Positions 8,130 through 17,500 of a stretch of DNA of 64,000 nt are shown piece after piece; position 1 is the stretch's first letter, and each line of letters starts with the position of its first letter. The DNA lies in contig CBDBZN010000037.1 of NCBI GenBank assembly GCA_965213575.1, positions 80,698-144,697 of the forward strand, in the 5' to 3' direction. The DNA is from JAUHXS01 sp965213575. Lineage in GTDB: Bacteria; Bacteroidota; Bacteroidia; Chitinophagales; JAUHXS01. The notes beneath the pieces are model-generated. The model saw nothing but the letters and a program-made list of their open reading frames with translations. It was not told the DNA's origin and made no database searches. A program made the position numbers and the translations under genes.

Positions 8130-11100
8130 TTATACTTTCATGCCTATTACGCATACATCATCAACTTGTTCTTTCCCCCCTTGCCAGTTAAGAAAAGTTT
8201 TTTTGATGATATAACTTTGAGCTTGTATATCCTCATGTTGAATACCAGCAAGTAATTTTCTAAAATTACTCAGCTTAAATTTTTTATCCATAGGGCCACC
8301 AAATTGATCAACATACCCATCTGTGAACATATATATGGAATCTCCTTTGTTCAATTGCATTTTATGTAATTTAAAGTCTATATTATTTGCTAATCTTTCG
8401 CCATTTATACCCATCTTATCCCCTTTTACTTGAACAATTTTATTATTAGTATAAATAAAAACAGGCCTTTGAGCTGAAGCTATTTCTACAGCTCTAGTCT
8501 CTATATTAATTTTACAGATACTTATATCCATCCCATCTTTGGCAATCAATTTTTCTCTATTTTTACGTAAAATTTGCCTGAGTTCTAAATCTAAATAATG
8601 TAATATTTGATCAGGTTGCGTACTTTTAATTTGTATAATTTTACTTATTAGTATTTCTCCCATCATAGATAAAAATGCACCGGGTACTCCATGCCCTGTA
8701 CAATCTGCACAAATAACTATAATTTCTTTTGTGTTGCCTTCAAACCAGTAAAAGTCTCCACTAACAATATCTCTTGGTTGATAGTAAATAAATGATCCTT
8801 GCAATAGCTTATTTAACTCCCCAGCTTCTGGAAGAATAGCACGTTGGATATGTTTAGCATAACGAATGCTGGACATAATATCTTTATTCTTTTTTTCTAA
8901 TTCATCTCTTTGATCAGCAATTACCTGCGTTCCTTCTTCTACTTTACTCTTTAATAGTGCTTTGTATTTATTATGTTGTACATCTCTTATTTTAATGATG
9001 GTTATTAGCAAGGATATCACAATAATACTTAGTAACGTTATAAACCACCATTTTTTCCATATAGGTTTAGCTATAGATATCATTACTTTCTCAGGGTTAG
9101 AACACTCGCCATTTTTACTGCATGCCTTTACATAAAATGTATAATCTCCATCTTCTACTCTGTACAAGGCTTCTGTAGATTTAGTAGGCTTAGACCACCC
9201 TTCATCAAAACCATTTAGTTTATAACGATATGTTATATTTTTTGGATCAGCAATATTTATTCCGTTGTAATTGAATTTTAGTTTATATTTTGAATATTTC
9301 AAATTCAGTTTATTAGGATTGCGATATACCTTATCATTGATTTCCATTGACATTAAGTCAATTGCAGGTGCTTTATTAATTGAAGTATTAAGAGAAGAGT
9401 TATAAGTAAAAATGCCATCATTTGTACCCCACCAAATCTGTCCATTTTGATCTTTCTCAACAGCTAATTTATTGAATTCTATGTCAGGGAATGTTTGCGT
9501 TATAATGTTAAGTGATTTAACTATTATTTTACTTAAACCATTCTTATGGCCTACCCATAAGTTTTTATTTAAATCTTCAATTATGCTGTAACAATAATTA
9601 GAAAATAGGCCCTGCTCTGTCGTAAATTGAGTAATAGAATCGTCTACTAAAAATACTCCATCACCTAAAGTTGTTATAACTAACTTATTATCATAAGTTC
9701 TATAAATTGAGGTAATATCTATTAATGTGTTTTTAAATAATAGTCTTTTTCGGTTCAATAAACCATCTTTATCTACCGTTACTGTTGTGTTGGTAGGGGT
9801 TATAACCCACAATTTTTCATTTTGAATGTCATTGAATATAAATTGAATATGATTATGAGGAAGTTTGTTTCTGGTAGTATAGGAATTAACTATTTTATAA
9901 GTTTTGTTTAACTGATATAATCCGTTCTTAGTGGCTATCCAGTAGTAGCCAAACATTTCATTGATGTGATTTATAGATTTTGACGGCTTATCATTTCGTA
10001 ACATAATATATCTTATTGATTTATTTGTATCTACAAAATATAATCCATCATCACTGGTACCTACTAATGCTCCTTTTGGCGTATTTAGAATTGTAGTAAT
10101 TTTACTTGGTAAAACAGCGATAGGTTGTAAATCTGAATTATCACCTGTTTTAAACAGATGATTGTCTCCGCCAACGTACATTGCTTTATTGTTATAATTT
10201 AATGCCGTTATATTTTTTTTATCTTTATCGTCTATCGGCAAATGAGCAAATGATAAATTGTCAAAAGCCAATAACCCCGAGCCATAACTGCCAACCCATA
10301 GATGATTGTCTTTGCTGATGAATATTTTTTGAATATAAGAAGTGGATGAATTTGTTTTTAATGTTTTAATATTCTCTAAATTATTCTTTTTAATTAACGC
10401 TTTGAAAAAACCATCTCCCATAGTAGACCAAACCATCATACTATCATGTATTACTATAGAAGTTACCGGATAATCTGATTGATCATTAAATTTAATTAAC
10501 TCAAATTTTTTATTTAAATGATAAAGCCCTTCTCCGGCGCCAATCCAAAACCCCTTGTTATGCCCAGGTACAATCGTATTAATTTTTAAAATTGGTGCAA
10601 ATAATTTATTAATGGTAAGTTTGTTATTACTGAGGGCAGCTAATTTTAAACCACTATCACATCCTATAAGCCATTCTTTATCATTAAGTGGATGTACTGC
10701 GTATATGGTACATTTATGATTAAGAGTAATTAATTGATGTTGTGCTGCAGATGAAATCTTTAATATCTGGTTTTGCTGAGCAACAATTATAATAGATTTT
10801 TCAAATTCAAATATTTGACTAATTTGAGACTTTAGGTCGTAATTATATATTTTAAAAGTATCTGTTAATGTTGTAATTTTTCCTTGCTGATGGCCAATCC
10901 ATAAAACCCCTTTAGAATCTATAAATAAGCTACTAATAAAATTTTCTGCTAAACCATCTTTAACAGTAAATACTTTAAATTTTTTACCATCAAATCTTAC
11001 TAATCCATTCCCTGTACCAATCCACAGATAATTTTTTTCATCCTGTACTATATCGTATACATAATCTTCCGGAAGATCGTTATTCTTAGTACCGTATTGT

Positions 11101-11189
11101 TTATATAAATATTCTTTCTGTAAATCTATATTACTATACCCGGAAATGAAGAAAAGGATTAAAAGCCCTCCTAACAGGAATCTATGCAT
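8130..11189 (-). CDS. propeller sensor with Y_Y_Y domain, one membrane segment and SpoIIE phosphatase
   Basis: This 1,019-residue protein has a signal peptide, then about 600 residues of Reg_prop repeats recognisable by repeated WIG/WVG motifs (for example YLWIGTGNGL, HLWVGSYGSGL, NLWVGHKNGL), probably two seven-bladed propellers. A Y_Y_Y domain follows (about 650-725), then a membrane helix (about 738-760), a short coiled coil, and a SpoIIE/PP2C domain to the end. The metal-binding aspartates of the phosphatase are present in GDFYWF, CADCTGHG, FTDGYVDQFGG and QVDDVCV. The architecture is that of a hybrid sensor whose output is a serine/threonine phosphatase in place of a histidine kinase. 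It is the last gene of the leftward cluster, four bases after the preceding gene, so its ligand may be connected with those surface proteins. Confidence 0.9.
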   Translation of the reverse strand: MHRFLLGGLLILFFISGYSNIDLQKEYLYKQYGTKNNDLPEDYVYDIVQDEKNYLWIGTGNGLVRFDGKKFKVFTVKDGLAENFISSLFIDSKGVLWIGHQQGKITTLTDTFKIYNYDLKSQISQIFEFEKSIIIVAQQNQILKISSAAQHQLITLNHKCTIYAVHPLNDKEWLIGCDSGLKLAALSNNKLTINKLFAPILKINTIVPGHNKGFWIGAGEGLYHLNKKFELIKFNDQSDYPVTSIVIHDSMMVWSTMGDGFFKALIKKNNLENIKTLKTNSSTSYIQKIFISKDNHLWVGSYGSGLLAFDNLSFAHLPIDDKDKKNITALNYNNKAMYVGGDNHLFKTGDNSDLQPIAVLPSKITTILNTPKGALVGTSDDGLYFVDTNKSIRYIMLRNDKPSKSINHINEMFGYYWIATKNGLYQLNKTYKIVNSYTTRNKLPHNHIQFIFNDIQNEKLWVITPTNTTVTVDKDGLLNRKRLLFKNTLIDITSIYRTYDNKLVITTLGDGVFLVDDSITQFTTEQGLFSNYCYSIIEDLNKNLWVGHKNGLSKIIVKSLNIITQTFPDIEFNKLAVEKDQNGQIWWGTNDGIFTYNSSLNTSINKAPAIDLMSMEINDKVYRNPNKLNLKYSKYKLKFNYNGINIADPKNITYRYKLNGFDEGWSKPTKSTEALYRVEDGDYTFYVKACSKNGECSNPEKVMISIAKPIWKKWWFITLLSIIVISLLITIIKIRDVQHNKYKALLKSKVEEGTQVIADQRDELEKKNKDIMSSIRYAKHIQRAILPEAGELNKLLQGSFIYYQPRDIVSGDFYWFEGNTKEIIVICADCTGHGVPGAFLSMMGEILISKIIQIKSTQPDQILHYLDLELRQILRKNREKLIAKDGMDISICKINIETRAVEIASAQRPVFIYTNNKIVQVKGDKMGINGERLANNIDFKLHKMQLNKGDSIYMFTDGYVDQFGGPMDKKFKLSNFRKLLAGIQHEDIQAQSYIIKKTFLNWQGGKEQVDDVCVIGMKV

Positions 11190-11193
11190 ACAC

Positions 11194-12171
11194 TTATTTA
11201 GCCGAGATATTCTTGAAACCTATTTGATAATTATATTTTGGAATACCCCCTATTGGAATCGTGTAAAACGGCAATAATTCACCATATTGATTTGTGATAG
11301 AAAACACAACATTATTACTTAATGCAGGTAAGTTTGTGTTTTTGACAAATTGAATATCTAATGATCCTCCTTTCTCTTCGTCATCAATCTTATGAGTTTG
11401 ATGTGCCCATAAATTATTCTTTGATATCATAGTAGATATGCCGGGTTTTGTCGGAGAAATAATTCTTATATATCCATCATCGTCCCAATCAAAATTAGCT
11501 TGCTTTATCGAAATCACTCGATCATCAATATAAGGATAAATGTGAGATATTTCTGTAGGATCATCATGTAGTCGAAAGGAATATTCAAAAGTAAACGCAT
11601 TGCCGCCTTCTACTGCTATGTTTTCCGTCGGAGATGTACTTAAAAAGTAATTATATAAATTACCATCATCTCCTGTTACGCCTTCGCATATTAGTTTAAA
11701 AACACGGCCGCCATATTTGGGCGATAATTCTCCTTCTGAAGGATTAAAAGGGCCGAATGTATACCATTTTCCATCATATTCATCTTCGTTATAAAAAATT
11801 TTCTTAGCTAATTGATTACCCGCTTTATAATTTCCTTTTGGATCAATATTTCTCGAATCTTTATCTGTTATAGTTCCTTTACCTCCGTACACTGCAAATA
11901 ATGTTCTTGTATCTGCCTCACCTTTTAACTCATCTATTTTGCCACTGGTAGAAGGATCAAAAACTCTTATAAATATTGATTTGGTTTGCTCGGCCGGAAG
12001 AACAAAGAAAAATACTTGCGAAAAATCGTCATCGCCCCACCATTTATCCGCCATTTTTCCAAATGTCACTAAATGTGGAATGTTTTCCTCGCTTGCAGGT
12101 ACAGGTTGGGCAATTATTGCACCATTAAAACAGGCCAATGCAAATGTGAAATAAAAATACAATTGGTTCAT
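11194..12171 (-). CDS. secreted protein of unknown family
   Basis: This is a 325-residue protein with a signal peptide (about residues 1-21, ending FNGAIIAQP) and no recognisable domain. It is rich in aromatic residues and Asp/Gly turns, with predicted beta character throughout, and contains acidic patches such as KWWGDDDFS and NFDWDDDGYI that could bind calcium. No sorting tail is visible at the C-terminus. It lies between the PD40/PKD protein and the propeller-phosphatase with gaps of 31 and 4 bases, so it is almost certainly part of the same operon. A periplasmic or surface partner of the sensor is a reasonable guess only. Confidence 0.75.
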   Translation of the reverse strand: MNQLYFYFTFALACFNGAIIAQPVPASEENIPHLVTFGKMADKWWGDDDFSQVFFFVLPAEQTKSIFIRVFDPSTSGKIDELKGEADTRTLFAVYGGKGTITDKDSRNIDPKGNYKAGNQLAKKIFYNEDEYDGKWYTFGPFNPSEGELSPKYGGRVFKLICEGVTGDDGNLYNYFLSTSPTENIAVEGGNAFTFEYSFRLHDDPTEISHIYPYIDDRVISIKQANFDWDDDGYIRIISPTKPGISTMISKNNLWAHQTHKIDDEEKGGSLDIQFVKNTNLPALSNNVVFSITNQYGELLPFYTIPIGGIPKYNYQIGFKNISAK

Positions 12172-12202
12172 AATTCATTCTATGCTAATAGTATGCCATA
12201 AT

Positions 12203-13606
12203 TTACTGCACAACGATTTTCTTAAAACTACAGGTTAAATTTAGTAATTCGTTTTTTTTGCCATAGCTGCCGACTATTAGCTTTACGTTATACTCACCGT
12301 TTGCCACATAGTTATGTGATACTTTTAAACCGTTTTTATAATGGCCATCTCCCATATCCCAATAATATTGGTTAGGAGTAAATGGTAAATTTGTTTCAGA
12401 TGCATCAAAAAAAGCTTCATCAAAAACATTAATATTGTCTAAAGAATTTATATATGCTTGTTCAAGCTTAATAACAGGCAAATTATAGGAGAGGCTATCT
12501 ACTGTTATATTAGCCTGAGTATCTATAACTAATAAAGATAAATTGTAAGTGCCTGTGTCTTTATAACAATGCTGGACTTTTAAGCCTTGTAATTCTTGCC
12601 CATCTCCTGTAGACCATTTGAAAATTAATGGTAGTGTATCAGAAAGTGATTGAATGGTGGGTTCAAAAAATTCAAAACAATAACTATCTTTTTGGAACGG
12701 TAAACAAGTATCAACATCAGGGAAGTATTTTCTTAATGTAAAAATGTCTTCTGAAGCATTCCTATTCGAGGTAAAAAATACTTTTTCAAAGTTTTCACTA
12801 GCACAATATCCATATTCGTCAGCTGAAGTATTTATAAAAGAATCTATTAATTTGGGTTTTTTCCACTCTTCATTTTCTAATGTAGTAAAATATATATCAT
12901 ATCCACCTAGCCCAGGACGATTAGAGGCAAAATATAATGCGCCCGATTGGTGTGCAAAAGGATAAATTTCATTAAACTCGCCATTGACTGGATAACCAAT
13001 GTTTCTGGGCTTTTCCCATTCACCATTTCTATAAAAACTAACATATAAATCAAATGCACCCACATCTCTTTTGAGGTCAGCAGAAAAGTATAACGCTTTT
13101 CTGTTTTCATCATAAGTTGGATGTAATAAAGAATAATCAGGATTATTAAAAGGAAATGGAATTATTATAACTGAATCATCTGTAATATGTGCTTCAAAAA
13201 TACCTATTGGATTATTTCCAACTACTTTACGAGAATTGGTGTGCAGGTTTTTATTAAAGAATGCTTTTGTACCTTGTTCACATATAAATATAGGCCCGTC
13301 ATATAAGTCAGTAGTGAATTCTTTACGATATTTTCCTTCTGATTGCCATTTACGTTTTAAAGAATCGTATACAGATTCGTAAATATTAGTAAAATTATTG
13401 CCTTCTTCATCAGTTACATTTAAGAAGGAGTTGGTTCTTTTATCGCTGGTATATAATAGTCTGTTGTTGCTTAAAAGACAAGGCGCTGATTCATTATATC
13501 CGGGTTTACAAAAATCTAATACTACCGTTTGATAAGTTGATTGAGCTTTTGAAAATAAAAAGAAAATACTAAGTATTAATGTAACTGATGAAGAGCAAAA
13601 GTTCAT
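12203..13606 (-). CDS. secreted PD40 beta-propeller and PKD-domain protein
   Basis: This 467-residue protein has a signal peptide (residues 1-22). The middle contains WD40-like (PD40) blades, seen as ALYFSADLKRD, ALYFASNRPGLGGYDIYF and KVFFTSNRNASEDIF. Two PKD-like domains follow, each with the WSTGDG or WDMGDG motif. This resembles the periplasmic or outer-membrane PD40 proteins that accompany PorP/SprF genes, but the OmpA-like peptidoglycan-binding domain those often carry is absent. It begins one base after the PorP/SprF gene ends, indicating translational coupling. Its role is probably in assembly or anchoring of the exported adhesin; this is inferred from context. Confidence 0.82.
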   Translation of the reverse strand: MNFCSSSVTLILSIFFLFSKAQSTYQTVVLDFCKPGYNESAPCLLSNNRLLYTSDKRTNSFLNVTDEEGNNFTNIYESVYDSLKRKWQSEGKYRKEFTTDLYDGPIFICEQGTKAFFNKNLHTNSRKVVGNNPIGIFEAHITDDSVIIIPFPFNNPDYSLLHPTYDENRKALYFSADLKRDVGAFDLYVSFYRNGEWEKPRNIGYPVNGEFNEIYPFAHQSGALYFASNRPGLGGYDIYFTTLENEEWKKPKLIDSFINTSADEYGYCASENFEKVFFTSNRNASEDIFTLRKYFPDVDTCLPFQKDSYCFEFFEPTIQSLSDTLPLIFKWSTGDGQELQGLKVQHCYKDTGTYNLSLLVIDTQANITVDSLSYNLPVIKLEQAYINSLDNINVFDEAFFDASETNLPFTPNQYYWDMGDGHYKNGLKVSHNYVANGEYNVKLIVGSYGKKNELLNLTCSFKKIVVQ

Positions 13607-13607
13607 T

Positions 13608-14531
13608 TCAAAATATTTTTGGACTACTTGCTTTTAATCTGGTTTGAAATTGATAAGAAACGCTTATTTCGTGAGATCCGGACGAAAATGAGCTTATTTC
13701 ATTAATTGAATGATCGTAAAAATAATAAATATGTAGCTTATAATTCCATTTATAACCAAATAATCCTACCATTGCAATTCCCGGCCGATAAGTAGTTCCC
13801 ACTGAGAAGATATCATTAATATTAAGCACGGTAGTAAAATCAGATTGAATTGGGCTGTTCTTTACATATTTCGTTAAAGATGATAATTGTAGCTCAAAAT
13901 TTTTATTGATATTAATCATTTTACCAATATTGAATATGAAATTATTATTTGCAGGTTTAAAGGATGGTTGAATTAAATTACCTAGCCCGCCGCTGAATCT
14001 ATAATATAATAAATCCGGCATTGATAATCCTATATAAAATTTCTGAGTATTGTAAAAAACTCCTAAGCCGAAGTTAGGATACAAATAGTTTGAGTTAGTC
14101 GTAAATTCAGCATCTCCTTGTTCATCAAGTAATAAATCATTCCATCTTGAATTCTGTAAAACAGCTTTAGCCTTCAGTCCTAATGATACTTTACCTTTTG
14201 GTAATATTATTCGATAAGCATAATTGGCTGATAACGCTGTTCTTTGAGTAGCGCCTATTTCGTCATTAACTAGATTAATCCCTAAGGCCACGTTTTCCTT
14301 TTTGAGGGGTGTGTTAAGTAATATTGCTCGGGTAGTTGGTGCACCGGGCATGTCTACCCATTGGGTCCTATATATAATATTTCCGGTTAAAGCATTTGTT
14401 TCTCCTATTTGAGCCGGGTTATATAGAGCGCCATTTATGAAGTAGCTGCTTATTAAGGGAATATGCTCCTGGCCAATTACCAACTGTATGGTCAATAAAA
14501 AGATGCATAGACTATATAGTAATTTCATCAT
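13608..14531 (-). CDS. PorP/SprF family type IX secretion outer-membrane protein
   Basis: This 307-residue protein has a signal peptide (residues 1-20) and an amphipathic beta-strand pattern typical of the PorP/SprF family. Family landmarks include the N-terminal YNPAQIGE segment, RTQWVDMPGAP, and alternating Gly/aromatic strands to the C-terminus. In gliding and T9SS-containing bacteria such proteins are encoded beside the large adhesin they help deliver or retain, for example sprF with sprB in Flavobacterium. Here the gene starts two bases after the 1,740-residue type B adhesin, matching that arrangement. It may therefore be a dedicated partner of this adhesin and not the core T9SS PorP, which cannot be distinguished by sequence reading alone. 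Confidence 0.88.
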   Translation of the reverse strand: MMKLLYSLCIFLLTIQLVIGQEHIPLISSYFINGALYNPAQIGETNALTGNIIYRTQWVDMPGAPTTRAILLNTPLKKENVALGINLVNDEIGATQRTALSANYAYRIILPKGKVSLGLKAKAVLQNSRWNDLLLDEQGDAEFTTNSNYLYPNFGLGVFYNTQKFYIGLSMPDLLYYRFSGGLGNLIQPSFKPANNNFIFNIGKMININKNFELQLSSLTKYVKNSPIQSDFTTVLNINDIFSVGTTYRPGIAMVGLFGYKWNYKLHIYYFYDHSINEISSFSSGSHEISVSYQFQTRLKASSPKIF

Positions 14532-14533
14532 AA

Positions 14534-17500
14534 TTAATATTTTACAACTACATATCCATTATATATCAGATCCAATTCAGAAACTTTCAAAATATAATGA
14601 TAAGTATCTGGGGCAATTTTTTTACCATTCATATTAGTACCATCCCATGTGCCTAAATATTGATCAGTTTCATAAACTAGGTGCCCCCATCTATTAAAGA
14701 TCTGCAAATTAGCACTGGGAACATTTTCTAAACCCCTAACTACGAAATTATCATTTATTTGATCAAAATTAGGAGAAAATCCTTCAGGAATATAAAGATC
14801 TTCAACTAGTACCTCTACATCATCAAAAATAACTTCACAAGGCCCATTTTCTATTATCCATCTAAAAATATTTACCCCTACTGACAAATTGATAACTTGT
14901 AAATTTGGTTCATATATGTTAAGCAGCTCTGCAGAACCCTCAATAATTTCCCAATGGCCTTCAAAAGGATTTTCCGGAGTATTGGCAATAACATCTGTTT
15001 CAAATAAATAATACAAAGTTTTATCCATGCCGGCATCTACTTCATTGGGCTGCTCATGAAAAGATATAGTTACACTATCACTATCTGCACAAAAGACATT
15101 ATTTTCTGTCCATACAAAATTGTATGTGGTGTATTGGTTAGCAATTACATTATAATCTGTAGAATCATAATTAACTTCGTCCGGGATTTGCCAAGTGCTC
15201 ATACCTACACTTGGAAATGGTTCTAGCTGAGTGGCTAATCCGCATATATCTTTGTCTTCTCCTGCATTCGCCACAGGATTTTCAAGTACCGTAACTCGAA
15301 AAGAATCAGTTAAATTTTTTGATATACATCCATTTGCGTCCTCTAATTCTTTGATTGTGTATATTTTACTTTGTGCTGGTATAACAGTAAAACTATGGGT
15401 ATCAGCTTCTATCTCCTCAAAATTAAAAATATTATCTCCGGTTGCATACTGTATATTAAAAGGAGCGAGTCCTGATATATTATTAGATGATAATAAGATA
15501 CTGTCCCCTTGGCATATTGAATCATTACCTTCAAAATCTGCATTGGGATTGTCATTAACGGATATGTATAATTCTGTGCTAATAGATGTATCGCATACGC
15601 TGGATGTAATTTTTCTTCGCAAATGAATAGGATTGGAAATAACAGGAAGATTATAAAATTGATCTCGACTGCTTCCCAAAGCTGATTCAAAATTTATGCC
15701 ATCGCTACTCTTTTCCCATTGATACGAATAAGAATTGTCACCCCCACTGCCGGTAGAGCCGTCATATAAAGTGTTACTAGTTCCTTTACATAATTCATCA
15801 GGGCCTTCAATAGTATTATTTGTTATAGGTAAATAGACAACTATAACCGCCGTGTCACTGGTGTTTTGGGGGCAATTGATTGATCTAACTATTCTCCTGA
15901 AATAAGTCGTCTCATCGATACTATTAGTTATATAATGCTGTAGTGAATCTGCTCCGGGAGCTGCTGTAAAATTGGTAGGGGTTATGCCAAATTCCCAAGA
16001 GTAAATATAATTGCTATCTCCACCCATTGGAAGAGAGCCAGATAAGACTAGCGCTGAGTCTTCGCTACACAATGTATCATTTCCTGAAATTGTATTATCA
16101 GAAATTGTTGCAGTAGTTATCAATTGCACGGTATTACTATAAGAAGTTAGACAATTTCCAGATGTAGCCACTCTTCTATAATATTTTGTAATAAGAGAGT
16201 CTGTCATTGTTATGGGGGGAAGATAATTTTGATCTGTATTATTAAAAGTTATATCGGCAAAACCTGTATCGTTTGAATCTATTTCCCACATCCAAACAAT
16301 TTGTCCATTTCCTCCCGAAGGCTTATTGCCTAAGAATGTATCCGGCATAATACCGGAACAAATAGTTTGATCGGCGGAAATGATATTATTAGTAAGAGAT
16401 GGATAAACATTAATAGTTATTAGATTACTAATTGATGAATCACAAGTGGAGGAGTAAACTATTCTTCTGAACGAAGTTGTATCGGATAAAGTACCCGGGT
16501 GATAATCTTCTTGGTCATTAGATCCGGTAGCAGAATAAAAAGTTATTCCATCTGCACTGGCTTGCCATAAATAAGTAAAAGCATTATCTCCGCCGGCGGG
16601 ACTACTACCGCGCAGGGTATCAGGACTTAAATCTGAACAGATAGTTTGATCAGCCGAAATGGTATTACCGGTGATAGGCGGTTGCACAGAAATTTGCACA
16701 GTATCGCTAAAAGAGGTATCACAAGTAGAAGAAGTAACAATTCTTCGGTAATAAGTGGTATCTGTTAAGATACCGGGGACATAATCGGTATTGGTAGAAG
16801 TTCCAATTGCTGTAATATAATTAATGTTATCAAGGCTTTGTTGCCACAAGAAAGCATGACTTCCATCACCACCGGTAGGAGAGGTGCCCGTTAAAACCGA
16901 CGGCGTATGTCCTGAGCAGATAGTTTGATCAGCCGAAATGGTATTACCGGTGATAGGCGGTTGCACAGAAATTTGCACAGTATCGCTAAAAGAGGTATCA
17001 CAAGTAGAAGAAGTAACAATTCTTCGGTAATAAGTGGTATCTGTTAAGATGTCGGGGGCATAATCGGAATTATTAGAAGTTCCAACTGCTGTACTATAAT
17101 TAATGTTATCAAGGCTTTGTTGCCACAAGAAAGCATGACTTCCATCACCACCTATTGGATCACTACCCGATAAGGCTGACGGCGTATGTCCTGAACAGAT
17201 AGTTTGATCAGCCGAAATGGTATTACCGGTGATAGGCGGTTGCACAGAAATTTGCACAGTATCGCTAAAAGAGGTATCACAAGTAGAAGAAGTAACAATT
17301 CTTCGGTAATAAGTGGTATCTGTTAAGACGCCGGGGGCATAATCGGTATTGGTAGAAGTTCCAATTGCTGTAATATAATTAATGTTATCAAGGCTTTGTT
17401 GCCACAAGAAAGCATGACTTCCATCACCACCGGTAGGAGAGGTGCCCGTTAAAACCGACGGCGTATGTCCTGAGCAGATAGTTTGATCAGCCGAAATGGT

